Positions 28,067-37,634 of a stretch of 64,000 bases of DNA are shown piece by piece (the first letter of the stretch is position 1; the number at the start of each line of letters is the position of its first letter). The notes under the pieces were generated by a model. The model did no database searches. It was given only the letters and a program-made list of their open reading frames with translations, and was not told the origin of the DNA. A program made the position numbers and the translations under genes. The DNA is taken from positions 1,116,001 through 1,180,000 of the forward strand of contig JASGHY010000001.1 in NCBI GenBank assembly GCA_047602185.1, in the 5' to 3' direction. This DNA is from PMP191F sp047602185. GTDB taxonomy: Bacteria; Bacteroidota; Bacteroidia; Chitinophagales; Chitinophagaceae.

Positions 28067-28570
28067 TCAACGGGGTTCGCCTGCAGGTTTTGGCTGTGTT
28101 TTAACCGGCAATTGCCAGGCATAATGGTCTGTTTTTTTGCGCAGCAGTATAAAACATCCCAGTGCGGGTAATAATGTGGCGGGAAAAAAAGACGCAATGC
28201 CCAGGGGGGCAATAGCCACCAGGATCAGTAATGCCAGTGCACAGGCTATTTTGAATACCTGGTTTTTCAGCAATAATCCAATGGCTGTAAGTAGTTGCAG
28301 GATCGCAAACATCTTTGCTGAGAATGGCAAATGATCAATAAATGGTTGTACAATACCATCACGGTACCAGTCAAAAAAAGCAAATTGTTTATAGTTGTTG
28401 TAAAGGTCAGGATGTCCTTGTACTGTATTCCAGGTGTAACAAGCTGTAGCAATGAAGAAAATGGATAAAAGAAGTCTGCCTGCGAAGGGGAGGACGATCA
28501 TCAGGCAAAGCATGAAGAATGCAATGATGATCGCTATGCCGTTGAACTGTGTGTAGAATTCTGCAGACAT
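28067..28570 (-). CDS. Multi-pass membrane protein of unknown function
   Basis: A 167-residue protein with about five hydrophobic helices (roughly residues 11-28, 31-46, 86-103, 108-125 and 125-142) and a basic C-terminal tail. The first two helices are separated by a short loop, and a soluble, aromatic-rich loop (HPDLYNNYKQFAFFDWY) follows. I do not recognise a family with certainty; it has some resemblance to DoxX-like small membrane proteins. It lies 65 bases upstream of the threonine aldolase on the same strand and may be co-transcribed. Confidence 0.65.
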   Translation of the reverse strand: MSAEFYTQFNGIAIIIAFFMLCLMIVLPFAGRLLLSIFFIATACYTWNTVQGHPDLYNNYKQFAFFDWYRDGIVQPFIDHLPFSAKMFAILQLLTAIGLLLKNQVFKIACALALLILVAIAPLGIASFFPATLLPALGCFILLRKKTDHYAWQLPVKTQPKPAGEPR

Positions 28571-28694
28571 GTGAATTGTGTTCAGGACAAGGTTTGGAAA
28601 TGCAATACTAATGTAGCACAGTTACATATTATATCAGTTCCTTATTTTTAACTGGCTTTTAATGATGCTGTCAAAGAAGTAACTTCGCTTCAAT

Positions 28695-29234
28695 ATGAAA
28701 TTGCTCATCATGGGGGCCTCCGGTGCAGGCGCTACTACATTGGGTAAGGCCCTGGCTAATCAACTGGGGATAGCTTATTTTGATACAGATGAGTATTTCT
28801 GGCTGCCTTCCGATCCTCCTTTTACTACCCGCCGTTTGCCCGAAGAACGTAACGCTTTATTACTGGCCGACCTTGCAAGTGCTGAACACGCTATTGTGGG
28901 AGGCTCTGTAATAAACTGGGGCGATAACTGGCGTACAATATTTGATCATGTAGTGTTTCTGTACCTGCCTCATGATGTACGTATGCAGAGACTGCATGCA
29001 CGGGAAGTGGAGCGATATGGCACTGTGATCTTTGATGATGCTGAAAGAAACAAGCAGTACCGTGCATTTATGGAATGGGCTGCAGGGTATGATGATAATA
29101 CTGCAAGAGGCCGTACGTTGATGGCTCATGAACAATGGCTGCAACAACTTGCCTGCCCGGTTATTGAAATAAGAGGCGATCTTCCGATAGAAGAAAAAAA
29201 GCTGATAGTACTTGCTGAAATTACTCCTGTTTAA
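28695..29234 (+). CDS. P-loop NTPase, adenylate-kinase-like, with atypical Walker A
   Basis: A 179-residue cytosolic protein. The N-terminus has a P-loop, GASGAGATT at residues 7-15, in which the lysine expected at position 13 is Ala; the rest of the fold (FDTDEYFW after strand 2, then VVFLYLPHDVRMQRLHAREVERYG) follows the shikimate/adenylate kinase pattern. Homologues annotated as AAA or adenylate-kinase-like proteins in Gram-positives and Bacteroidota often have Thr or Ser here, so the change may be normal for this branch. Substrate unknown. It converges on the FtsX-type permease, with 12 bases between stops. Confidence 0.75.
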   Translation: MKLLIMGASGAGATTLGKALANQLGIAYFDTDEYFWLPSDPPFTTRRLPEERNALLLADLASAEHAIVGGSVINWGDNWRTIFDHVVFLYLPHDVRMQRLHAREVERYGTVIFDDAERNKQYRAFMEWAAGYDDNTARGRTLMAHEQWLQQLACPVIEIRGDLPIEEKKLIVLAEITPV

Positions 29235-29246
29235 AGAATGCAGGCA

Positions 29247-31931
29247 TTATTCATTACGCAAGGCTGCAATAGGATTGGCCAGCGCTGCTTTTATTGCCTG
29301 GTAACTTACAGTAAGAATGGCAATGATGGTACTGCATATACCGGTAACGGCAAACATCCACCAGCTGATATTGATCCTGTATGGATAAGATCGCAGCCAG
29401 CTGTTCATACACCACCATGCAATAGGTGATGCAATGGCAAAGGCAATCAATACCAGCAATAGAAAATCTTTGGATAGCAGGGTAGTGATGGCTGATACAG
29501 AAGCTCCCAGTACTTTTCTTACGCCTATTTCCTTTACGCGGTTCTCTGCCATATAAGCTGCCAGTGCAAACAAACCAAGACAGGAAATGAAAATGGTCAA
29601 TCCTGCAAATAAAGCAGCCAATGTGCCTGTTTGCTGTTCCCTGCCGAACTTTTCGGCAAATACCTTGTCAACGAAATTATAATCAAACGGATAATCGGGG
29701 TTGTATTTTTTGATAATGTTACCAATCGTTTCAAGGTTGTCGGCAGTAGTGTATGCCGGGTTCAGTTTAAAGGTCATGGTGCCTGACCATGCTTTTGGTC
29801 CCTGCATGATTACGGGCATGATCTTATCAAACGGTGAAGTAGGCATGTAGTCCTTTACAACACCCCTGATAGTCCATTTGGTGCTTCCGTCTCCATCTTC
29901 TAAAACCTCACCTACAGGATCTTTGAATCCTAATTGTTTTACTGCAGCTTCATTTACCAGCAGAGCTGTAGAGTCGGCCGGGTATAAGTTTGTATTGATG
30001 TCACGACCGGCAATCAGTTTCAAGCCCATGGTACGTGTAAAGTCATTGTCAATGTTGATCTGTCCAAATACCAGTTTAATATTGGGGTCCCTGCCTTTCC
30101 ACTTATAGCCGTCGCCCATACTCCATAGTTCGGTAATGGGAGAGCTGGTTCTTGTTACATTGAGTACGGCATTGCTTCTCAGTAGTTCGTCTTTAACAAG
30201 CGCATACTTTTTTACGAGGTCGCCTTTCATGTACACATATACAAGATTGTCCTTGCTGTACCCGGTATCTCTTTTTCGTGCAAAGTCGATCTGCCGGTAA
30301 ATAACAATGGTGCAGATGGTTAATGTGATAGCGAAAGTAAATTGTATAACAACCAATACTTTACGGGGCGTTATCAATGCATGTGTTGCTTTGAAAGTGC
30401 CTTTTAATACACGGATAGGTTGGAAAGCGGATAGATAAAATGCAGGATAGCTGCCTGCCAGTATGCCTGTGAACAGGATGAAACCAATAGCAAATAACCA
30501 GAAGTATTCGTTTGACCAGGGAATGCTCAGTTGTTTACCGGTAAGCTCATTGAACCAGGGTAAAACAGGCTGTACTATTGCCAGCGCTATAAGCCCGGAA
30601 ATAAAAGCAAACAGTATTGATTCACCAATGAATTGTCTTACAAGAATGCCTTTATTGGCGCCTACCACTTTGCGGATACCTACTTCTTTGGCCCGCTTTA
30701 CACTGCGGGCAGTGCCCAGGTTCATATAATTGATACAGGCTATCAGTAGTATAAATGCAGCAATAATGGAAAACAGGCGTACATACTCAATACGACCGCC
30801 TACACTTACGCCATTTTCGAAGCGGGAATAGAGCCACCATTTGGAAAGCGGGTGTAGAAAGAACTGATTTTTTGCTTCAGGGGCATAGGATTTCAGGAAC
30901 TTTTCAATCTTGTTGCCAAATGCAGCTTCTGATACCCCGGGTTTCAATAGCAGGATAGTGGCTATTGAGTTATTCTGCCAGTCGGGGTTTTCCCAGCCTA
31001 CTTCTTTTGTATAGCTCCAGGGAACCAGGTATTCAAAATTGAAGGTTGTATTCGGTGGAAAATCCTTCATTACCCCGGTTACTGTAAACAGTGCGGTACT
31101 ATCTACTTTTATCTCACGTCCAAGTGCAGTGGCATCACCAAACAGCTTATGTGCCAGCTTTTCAGTGATCACCAGTCCACGTGGACTACTTAATGCTGTT
31201 TTAGCGTCTCCTGCCACCAACGGGAAATCGAAGATGGTAAGGAACGACGGGTCTGTAATGTAGCCCTGTGTTTCGAGGTGTTTATCGCCCGAGCTGAAGG
31301 TGAAAGCGCCTACCCAGTTAGCTCTTGCATAAGCTTCTATTTCCGGGAGCGTTTCTTTCATAACAGGCCCCGCTACCATTGGTGTACTCCACCATACCTG
31401 CATTTTGTTTTCAATACGAACACGGTTTATTACCTGGTAAATGCGATCTTTTTTGGAATGGAACTGCTCCATGTTCAGCTCATTCTGGATCCACAGAAGG
31501 ATCAGTACAGCACAGGCAATACCCAGTGCGAGACCGGTAATGTTGATAAAGGAAAATGCTTTATTGCGGGTAACATTGCGCCAGGCTATCTTGGCATAAT
31601 TGCTCAGCATGCCATTGGCGAAGGGAGTAATGAAAAGTCTTTTCCGGCGGTGATTGTTCCATAAAACGGCACGGTGGTTCAGTTCTTCCTCTTCTTCCTT
31701 TGCTTCTTCCAGCTTTTCCATCCGGTGCATGTGCCTGTTGAACGCATTTTCTGTTTCTGCTTCATCGATCTTCTGGTCAGATGGTTTCCAGATAGCCGAT
31801 AATACCCCGATGGATGCTACCATTTCAGGATGTTGCTGTAAAAGTTGTTGCAACTCTTCCAGTTCTTCCGCAGTGGCTTCGCCAGACAGCTTTTTGGCTG
31901 CCAGGTTCCAGATATGATCCCTTTCTTCCAT
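29247..31931 (-). CDS. MacB/FtsX-type ABC permease with N-terminal anti-sigma-like segment
   Basis: An 894-residue inner-membrane protein with two MacB periplasmic core domains and two FtsX permease domains, in the order TM1 near residue 125, periplasmic part, TM2-4 (about 380-500), a further TM near 530, second periplasmic part, and TM at the end. Conserved FtsX sentences such as GIRKVVGANKG and GVRKVLGAS are seen. The first 80 residues are unusual: a soluble, acidic piece (LAAKKLSGEATAEELEELQQLL) resembling the start of FecR-type anti-sigma factors, then a Glu-rich helix. Such proteins need a separate ATPase, which is not nearby. They usually export peptides or signal across the envelope; the substrate is unknown. 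Confidence 0.88.
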   Translation of the reverse strand: MEERDHIWNLAAKKLSGEATAEELEELQQLLQQHPEMVASIGVLSAIWKPSDQKIDEAETENAFNRHMHRMEKLEEAKEEEEELNHRAVLWNNHRRKRLFITPFANGMLSNYAKIAWRNVTRNKAFSFINITGLALGIACAVLILLWIQNELNMEQFHSKKDRIYQVINRVRIENKMQVWWSTPMVAGPVMKETLPEIEAYARANWVGAFTFSSGDKHLETQGYITDPSFLTIFDFPLVAGDAKTALSSPRGLVITEKLAHKLFGDATALGREIKVDSTALFTVTGVMKDFPPNTTFNFEYLVPWSYTKEVGWENPDWQNNSIATILLLKPGVSEAAFGNKIEKFLKSYAPEAKNQFFLHPLSKWWLYSRFENGVSVGGRIEYVRLFSIIAAFILLIACINYMNLGTARSVKRAKEVGIRKVVGANKGILVRQFIGESILFAFISGLIALAIVQPVLPWFNELTGKQLSIPWSNEYFWLFAIGFILFTGILAGSYPAFYLSAFQPIRVLKGTFKATHALITPRKVLVVIQFTFAITLTICTIVIYRQIDFARKRDTGYSKDNLVYVYMKGDLVKKYALVKDELLRSNAVLNVTRTSSPITELWSMGDGYKWKGRDPNIKLVFGQINIDNDFTRTMGLKLIAGRDINTNLYPADSTALLVNEAAVKQLGFKDPVGEVLEDGDGSTKWTIRGVVKDYMPTSPFDKIMPVIMQGPKAWSGTMTFKLNPAYTTADNLETIGNIIKKYNPDYPFDYNFVDKVFAEKFGREQQTGTLAALFAGLTIFISCLGLFALAAYMAENRVKEIGVRKVLGASVSAITTLLSKDFLLLVLIAFAIASPIAWWCMNSWLRSYPYRINISWWMFAVTGICSTIIAILTVSYQAIKAALANPIAALRNE

Positions 31932-32310
31932 ATAATTTTCAGGCTACACTACAAGCAAAAAGTCGCTAAAAAAACAGTACTGTTTCAAAAGTAATCAAAC
32001 CCCGGTGAATTTACACGATAGTAACCGGAAGAATGGAAGGAAGGTGTTTTGACTGGAAAAATGACAGGATTTTGTGATTTCATTATGTTTAATCTTTTAG
32101 CGTTTATTTTCAACCGCAGCGAAAGGAGGTACAGAGGTTTAACCGCGAAGGCGCCATGACGCCAGGCTTTCTTTCTTAAAAGGCGCGGTACGGTTGGAAT
32201 ATTCTGCTGTATACAGGAAATATGCTTCTAACCGTTCCAGGCCTTGCTGCCCGGTTAAGTGATACAGGGCAATGTCCGGGTGAATATGTGCCGCGCGAGA
32301 ACGAGATGAA
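31932..32310. other. Gap without recognisable gene
   Basis: About 380 bases. It holds the upstream region of the permease gene and, near 32130-32180, a short accgcgaaggcgccatgacg-type word that looks like repeat debris. No promoter box, hairpin with T-tract or credible reading frame was found. Confidence 0.5.
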
Positions 32311-32991
32311 CTACCCTACAACTTTGCCTTCCGCCATGCGGTCGAGGATATTTTTCCAGCGTTCGGTTGGTAATTCCTGTTCTACCATCTGGAGTATCAG
32401 GTCCATCAGCCGTATAGAGCCGGTCTGTTCTACGTTCTTTAACCATTCAATGATCTCGGCATTGTTGGTACCACGCACAATCCAGCGGTAGTACACTACC
32501 AGGTGCTGGGGTGGCAGGGCAGAGAGGATATTTTGCTGGAACAGCTTTACTTCCCGCTCTGTGTAGTGCATTTGCAATACTGAACCCAGAATGGATTCTT
32601 TTTTGGCAAGGTGTTCAAGTTTAGAGGCAAGAAAAGCGGTGTAGGCTCTCGTAATGGCATCACCGGCATCCTGCATATTGCGGGGTGAAGTGGCTTGTTT
32701 GTGCAGTTGCAGTAACCCTTTCAGTTGCAGGGAAAGACCTGCATTGATCTCTGAGGACCCCTTAAAAATAGCCGGTGCTTCCGGTACATATCTTTTGAGG
32801 GCCGGTACCACATATTTTTCTTCCATCCAGGCATAGCCGTTGAACAGGTGCAGGGCCTGCTGCATGTTTTCAAGGGTGGCCTGCGTCTCTGCCGCAACAG
32901 CAAAGTCGGTTTGCTGCAGCGTAAGGGCTACATCATATAGCAAGGCCCTGGCTCCTTTATATAACTGGGTAAACAGATTGTAATGCTTCAT
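32311..32991 (-). CDS. Hemerythrin-like (HHE-type) helical protein
   Basis: A 226-residue, all-helical cytosolic protein. The pattern of the first helix pair (ALHLFNGYAWMEEKYVVPAL) and of residues about 135-165 (FLASKLEHLAKKESILGSVL then MHYTEREV), and the following LPPQHLVVYYRWIV segment, recall proteins with hemerythrin-type HHE domains. Several expected ligand positions are not His, so metal binding is uncertain. It stands alone, convergent with nothing and divergent from the Reg_prop sensor. Alternative: a helical protein without metal. No signal peptide. Confidence 0.5.
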   Translation of the reverse strand: MKHYNLFTQLYKGARALLYDVALTLQQTDFAVAAETQATLENMQQALHLFNGYAWMEEKYVVPALKRYVPEAPAIFKGSSEINAGLSLQLKGLLQLHKQATSPRNMQDAGDAITRAYTAFLASKLEHLAKKESILGSVLQMHYTEREVKLFQQNILSALPPQHLVVYYRWIVRGTNNAEIIEWLKNVEQTGSIRLMDLILQMVEQELPTERWKNILDRMAEGKVVG

Positions 32992-33233
32992 GTGACCTGG
33001 TTGTTATCCATTTGACATTGGGAAATAATACACTGTCTGGTTGTTACAAATTTGCTGCTTCACCATCGATCCGTCAAACCATGAGTGAGCGAATTGTTAA
33101 AAAAGCCTGTTGAGATGACGAATAAAATAATCTTGTCATAACTGCAACCTGCTTATTGACGTGTAATTGCAGCCGGGCTGGCGGAAAAAGGCCGAATTCT
33201 GCGTGAATTGTCAAAAATGCTGTATGAACTGGA

Positions 33234-33263
33234 TTTGAAAAAGAAGGGGGAACATTATTTTTG
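33234..33263 (+). promoter_or_regulatory. Promoter of Reg_prop sensor
   Basis: TTTG at 33234-33237, 18 bases, then TATTTTTG at 33256-33263. The -7 box overlaps the most upstream possible TTG start of the gene, so translation must begin further downstream. Confidence 0.7.
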
Positions 33264-33284
33264 TTGCTTCAAACACCCTCTTCT

Positions 33285-36200
33285 TTGCTCATAAAACCCT
33301 TATTAATCAGCTTTCTGCTGGCAATCTGCCTGGCGGCAACCTGTCAGCAGCAGTCTGCTGCTGTAAACAGGCAAAACCCGCAGGTACCCTACAATGTAAC
33401 GGTTGACGTTAATCTTTCGCAATCCGCCAATACTATTCATACCCGTAAGTATCATTTTACGCACTTCAGTTCAGCCAACGGGTTAAGTTCTAATATCGTT
33501 AAGAACGTAGTACAGGACCATAAGGGCTACATGTGGTTTGCTACGCTGGATGGCCTGCAGCGTTATGACGGCAATAAGTTCATCACTTTCAGGAATGAGC
33601 CGGGCAACCCGTATTCTGTACCGTCTGACCTGGTAGGCCAGGTAATGGAAGACAATTATCAGCATCTCTGGGTGTTAGGCGGAGGCAAGGCCGGCATCTT
33701 CAATACCAGCAATTTTACTTTTTCGGAAGTGCCCATATTGGCCGGCGATGCTCATATTCAAAGTGATCTTACTCCCGGTTTTTCCAACGCATTCATGAGC
33801 AAAGATCACCGGGGTAATGCTCTTTTGTTCTGGATAGGAAAGGGCGTTTTTATGTACGATAGTGTAAAGAATGCCTTTGTAGCAGCCCGTTTTTTTAATA
33901 TACCCGAGAACTGGGGGATCACGGATATCAATTGTTCACCAGCTACCTCACAGTACCTTTTCAGCGGAAACTCCGGGATGTTGCTGTATAATATGAAAAC
34001 GGGTAATATCAATTATGCCGGTCATAATCCTGATAAGGTTCAACTGATAGAGGACCTGAAGGAAGAGAAATGGCTAAGCAACATCATTGGTTACCAGGGT
34101 AAGGTGTTGTGGTTTGTAAACTGGCCCCCCTCCGGCGGGCCGTTCCTGCACGCATACAATACGGTAACCCGTGAGCACAGGCGTTATAACATCAGCCAGT
34201 TATTAGGGCTTGGGTATTACGAAATAGCAGATGCCCTGATACAGGATAACGGGCGTATGTGGGTGTATGGAAGAACGTTTATTGCTGAATATAATGACAG
34301 TACGCAGACTTTCAGACTGATCCGTAATGAATATGTGGACGAGCAGAGCATTCGTTTTGACCAGGTGTCCAATATGTGCCAGGACAAGCAGAAAAATATC
34401 TGGATCTCTACGGAGAACGGCGTGTTCTTATTTAACCCGGATAAAGAGTTTTTCAATAACTACAGCCTCATTCGCCCTGATGGTTCAGGAATTATTGATG
34501 GACCGGTGATCACTGCAAAGCAAATAAGCAAGAATGAAATATGGGTGGGGTGCTGGGGCACTGGTTTGTATGCCTACGATAATAATTTTAACCCCATCAA
34601 CCTTCCTCCCTCATTACAGAAATATAAACAACCATTCGGCCTATGGACTATACATCAGCATAGCTCTACCGGGCTTATCTGGTTTGGATTGCAGGATGGC
34701 GGTATGCTGGTGTACAATCCTGCTACCGGCAAGGATGAACATTATTATGATAAGATCTTTGGAAACAGCACTATAAGACAAATAGTGGAAGACCACGAGG
34801 GTAACCTGTGGTTTGGGATGCAGGGAGGGCATATTGTAAAATGGGATCCCATTGCTGCAAAAGGAGATATTCATAAAGGTTTAAAGCTGATTCGTAAGCG
34901 TGATGCCGCCAGGGTGTACAAATTGCTGGTTGACAACAAAGGTTTTTTGTGGGCGGGGACGATGATGAAGGGGGTATACAAATATGATCCTGCAACAGAG
35001 CAGGAACTATTGCATATTACCACCCAGGAAGCACAGGGGAAACGTTTATGGGATAACCAGGTGTCTGATATTATACAACACGATGATAGTACCATATTGC
35101 TTGCCGGTGGTGCTATCAATGTACTGAACACCCGTACCAATACTATCAGTTTTATAACAACAGTAAATGGTCTTTCCTCTAATAATGCGCAATGTATACA
35201 ACGGGATAAAGATGGTATTTACTGGGTGGGCATGGCGCATGGCCTTTGCAGAATGAACCTGGAGAAGAAAATATTCAGCCTGTACGACAGAAGGGATGGG
35301 ATGGCCTATGATAATTTTAACGCTGCAGGTACCTCAATATTACCTGATGGCCGCCTGGTATTCTGTACCGACAGAAGTTTAACTGTTTTAGCTCCTTCTG
35401 AAATTAAGGAAGCTCCTTTGCCTGATGATGTGCTGTTAACGGATATCCGCCTCTCCAATCATTCGCTGTCTGTAGATTCAGTAATGGCCGCCGGGGGAAT
35501 TGTATTGCCTTACGATAATGCTGCCGTTGCGCTTGAGTTCAGTGCGCTGGATTTTATGAAGCAGCGAAAAATGCATTATCACTACATGCTGGAAGACCTG
35601 GATAAAACCTGGCGTGATGCCGGTACTACCGGCCAGGCTATTTACTCCTATTTACCCCCCGGTACTTATACTTTCAGGGTAAGAGCTGAGAATGCTGACG
35701 GAATAGCTTCTGCACACATTACATCCATACAGGTAAAGATCACACCTCCTTTCTGGAAAGCATGGTGGTTCTATTCTATCCTTGCGCTGCTGGTAGCAGT
35801 TATTTTGTTCTGGATAGACCGGGAAAGACTGAATAAGATGCGTGCACTGCAGCGTGTGCGTACGCAGATCGCCGTGAACCTTCATGAGGAAGTTAACAGC
35901 ACACTCAGTAATATCAGCCTGCTGGGAGAAATGGCGAAGCTCAAAGCTGATAAGGATACTGAACGTTCAAAGGAGTATATCAGTCAGATCAGTGTTAAAA
36001 GTAAGCGTATGATGGATGCTATGGATGATATCCTGTGGAGCATCAGCCCGCAAAACGATAGCATGGATAAAACCATTGTGCGGATGAAGGAGTATGCATC
36101 TAAAATTGAAAAGCAATACCATGCACATATCAATTTCAGGTCGGATGAAGGAGTGGAAAAGCTGAAGCTGGATATGAAACAGCGGCATGAGCTGTTTATT

Positions 36201-36443
36201 ATTTATAAGCAATGCGTGGATGATGCCATCGCTCACCTGAAATGTAGTAGCCTGGATGTGTTTATTGACCGCGATAAAGCTAAGAACCGCTTATCATTAA
36301 AACTTCGTGGAGAAAGTGAACATGATATTGATTATACCACCGTACTTGTTAATATCCGCAAGCGGGTAGATAGTCTTGGTGCTACGCTGGATACGATTAA
36401 AGACCGCCGGCAGATCTCGATGATATTGCAGTTGCCGTTGTAG
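33285..36443 (+). CDS. Reg_prop/Y_Y_Y sensor with degenerate HisKA_3-type kinase region
   Basis: About 1052 residues. After a hydrophobic signal (ISFLLAICLAATC) come two seven-bladed Reg_prop propellers (repeats such as GLSSNIVKNVVQDHKGYMWFAT and IRQIVEDHEGNLWFGM, split here), a Y_Y_Y domain (about 745-800), one TM helix (about 810-830), and a DHp-like helix. The DHp has NLHEEVNSTLSNIS, related to the LHDDIGSTLSSI of HisKA_3 kinases with its His. The ATPase part is eroded: the N-box reads YKQCVDDAIAHLK instead of YKExxNNxxKH, and the G1/G2 glycines are missing. It may sense a periplasmic ligand but be unable to phosphorylate. Start: TTG at 33285, because an upstream TTG overlaps the promoter. 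Confidence 0.85.
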   Translation: MLIKPLLISFLLAICLAATCQQQSAAVNRQNPQVPYNVTVDVNLSQSANTIHTRKYHFTHFSSANGLSSNIVKNVVQDHKGYMWFATLDGLQRYDGNKFITFRNEPGNPYSVPSDLVGQVMEDNYQHLWVLGGGKAGIFNTSNFTFSEVPILAGDAHIQSDLTPGFSNAFMSKDHRGNALLFWIGKGVFMYDSVKNAFVAARFFNIPENWGITDINCSPATSQYLFSGNSGMLLYNMKTGNINYAGHNPDKVQLIEDLKEEKWLSNIIGYQGKVLWFVNWPPSGGPFLHAYNTVTREHRRYNISQLLGLGYYEIADALIQDNGRMWVYGRTFIAEYNDSTQTFRLIRNEYVDEQSIRFDQVSNMCQDKQKNIWISTENGVFLFNPDKEFFNNYSLIRPDGSGIIDGPVITAKQISKNEIWVGCWGTGLYAYDNNFNPINLPPSLQKYKQPFGLWTIHQHSSTGLIWFGLQDGGMLVYNPATGKDEHYYDKIFGNSTIRQIVEDHEGNLWFGMQGGHIVKWDPIAAKGDIHKGLKLIRKRDAARVYKLLVDNKGFLWAGTMMKGVYKYDPATEQELLHITTQEAQGKRLWDNQVSDIIQHDDSTILLAGGAINVLNTRTNTISFITTVNGLSSNNAQCIQRDKDGIYWVGMAHGLCRMNLEKKIFSLYDRRDGMAYDNFNAAGTSILPDGRLVFCTDRSLTVLAPSEIKEAPLPDDVLLTDIRLSNHSLSVDSVMAAGGIVLPYDNAAVALEFSALDFMKQRKMHYHYMLEDLDKTWRDAGTTGQAIYSYLPPGTYTFRVRAENADGIASAHITSIQVKITPPFWKAWWFYSILALLVAVILFWIDRERLNKMRALQRVRTQIAVNLHEEVNSTLSNISLLGEMAKLKADKDTERSKEYISQISVKSKRMMDAMDDILWSISPQNDSMDKTIVRMKEYASKIEKQYHAHINFRSDEGVEKLKLDMKQRHELFIIYKQCVDDAIAHLKCSSLDVFIDRDKAKNRLSLKLRGESEHDIDYTTVLVNIRKRVDSLGATLDTIKDRRQISMILQLPL

Positions 36444-36833
36444 GGGAAGGTTGTAGGTTGTAAGTTATAGGTTATAAGTGGAATACAGGAAATGTGCAGA
36501 TGTGCAAATTAGCAAATGTGCGGATGAAGGAATTGGGAATGCCAAATATTGAATATCGAATGCCCAATGTCGAATTTCGAAGGAAAGGCAGGAAGAAAGC
36601 AATTTGCAGTTAAACCAGTGAATAGTCAATGGTCAATAGTGAATACAAGCCGCGAGCAAATACAGTAAGACCAATTGTTTTGATCGAATTTCAAACATCA
36701 AATCTCAAATCCAGTATCTGGCATCCGGAAACCGGTATCCCATTTCACTTTTCACGATCCTTCTCACGACTGACGATTCACGTCTCACGATTGCCGTTTG
36801 CCGATTCACGATTCCACAACCCGACACCGGAGA
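36444..36833. repeat. Intergenic gap filled by dispersed repeat family
   Basis: No gene. It begins immediately after the sensor's stop codon with taggttgtaagttataggtt-type words, then gtgcagatgtgcaaatt-type words, the 19-nt core at 36615-36633, the gagcaaatacagtaagacc word and the caaacatcaaatctcaaatc word. It runs to the last codons of the LytTR gene. Because the two flanking genes converge, the repeat sits in a tail-to-tail gap. Confidence 0.75.
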
Positions 36834-37613
36834 TTACTTCCCCATCCACTTCTTGAACTCTGTTACCTTTTCACGACTTACTATGGATTCTTTGTCAAGT
36901 GCAGGTTTGAGATGTAATAGGAGGCGGTTGCCAAAATAATCATGGATCTGGTCTACACTTTCCACTGAAATATAGAATGAACGATTGATGCGGAAATAAC
37001 GATCGGGATCCAGCATCTCTTCCAGTTCATCCATCGTGTAGTCCACTACAAATTTGCGGTTGTCGTAGGTTTTGAAGAAGTTAAGACGGCCATCGCTGAA
37101 GAAATAGGCGATCTCTTCAATTTCAATAGAAACCAGCTTTTGTGCATGTTTTACCAGGAAGCGTTTGCGGTATTCTTTGGGTTGTAGCTTTTGTTGCAGC
37201 TCTTTTACCAGCGCATCCATATTCATCACATTACTTTCGCCCTGTACCTGGTATAATGTTTTCATCTGCCTGTATTTATTCAGTGCAGTTTCAAGATCTT
37301 CTTTCTGTATAGGCTTCAGCAGGTAATCGATGCTGTTGACCTTAAATGCTTTCAGGGCATATTCATCATACGAGGTGGTGAAGATGACAGGACTCTTCAT
37401 GTCAATGCGGGTAAAGATCTCAAAGCTCTGTCCGTCGGATAATTCAATATCCATTAATATGAGGTCGGGAGAGGTATTGCTCTCAAGCCATTTAACTGTA
37501 GACTGGATGCTATCCGTTACACCTACAATTTCTGCCTTATCATCTACATCAGACAGCGTTTTACGGATCTTTTTCACTGCCAGTTCTTCGTCTTCTACAA
37601 TCAGAATTTTCAT
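36834..37613 (-). CDS. LytTR-family response regulator
   Basis: A 259-residue response regulator. The receiver domain (residues 1-120) has the acidic pocket at Glu7/Asp8, the phospho-acceptor Asp55 (LILMDIELSDG) and the Lys of DYLLKPI. The C-terminus is a LytTR DNA-binding domain (KRFLVKHAQKLVSIEIEEI, FFKTYDNRKF, FRINRSFYIS, split here as separate motifs). The start is the ATG in MKILIVEDEE; a GTG two codons upstream is less likely. It is the last gene of a three-gene unit, 21 bases after the second LytS kinase gene, and is the obvious partner of both kinases. Confidence 0.93.
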   Translation of the reverse strand: MKILIVEDEELAVKKIRKTLSDVDDKAEIVGVTDSIQSTVKWLESNTSPDLILMDIELSDGQSFEIFTRIDMKSPVIFTTSYDEYALKAFKVNSIDYLLKPIQKEDLETALNKYRQMKTLYQVQGESNVMNMDALVKELQQKLQPKEYRKRFLVKHAQKLVSIEIEEIAYFFSDGRLNFFKTYDNRKFVVDYTMDELEEMLDPDRYFRINRSFYISVESVDQIHDYFGNRLLLHLKPALDKESIVSREKVTEFKKWMGK

Positions 37614-37634
37614 ATACACAAGGTTTTAAAATGA

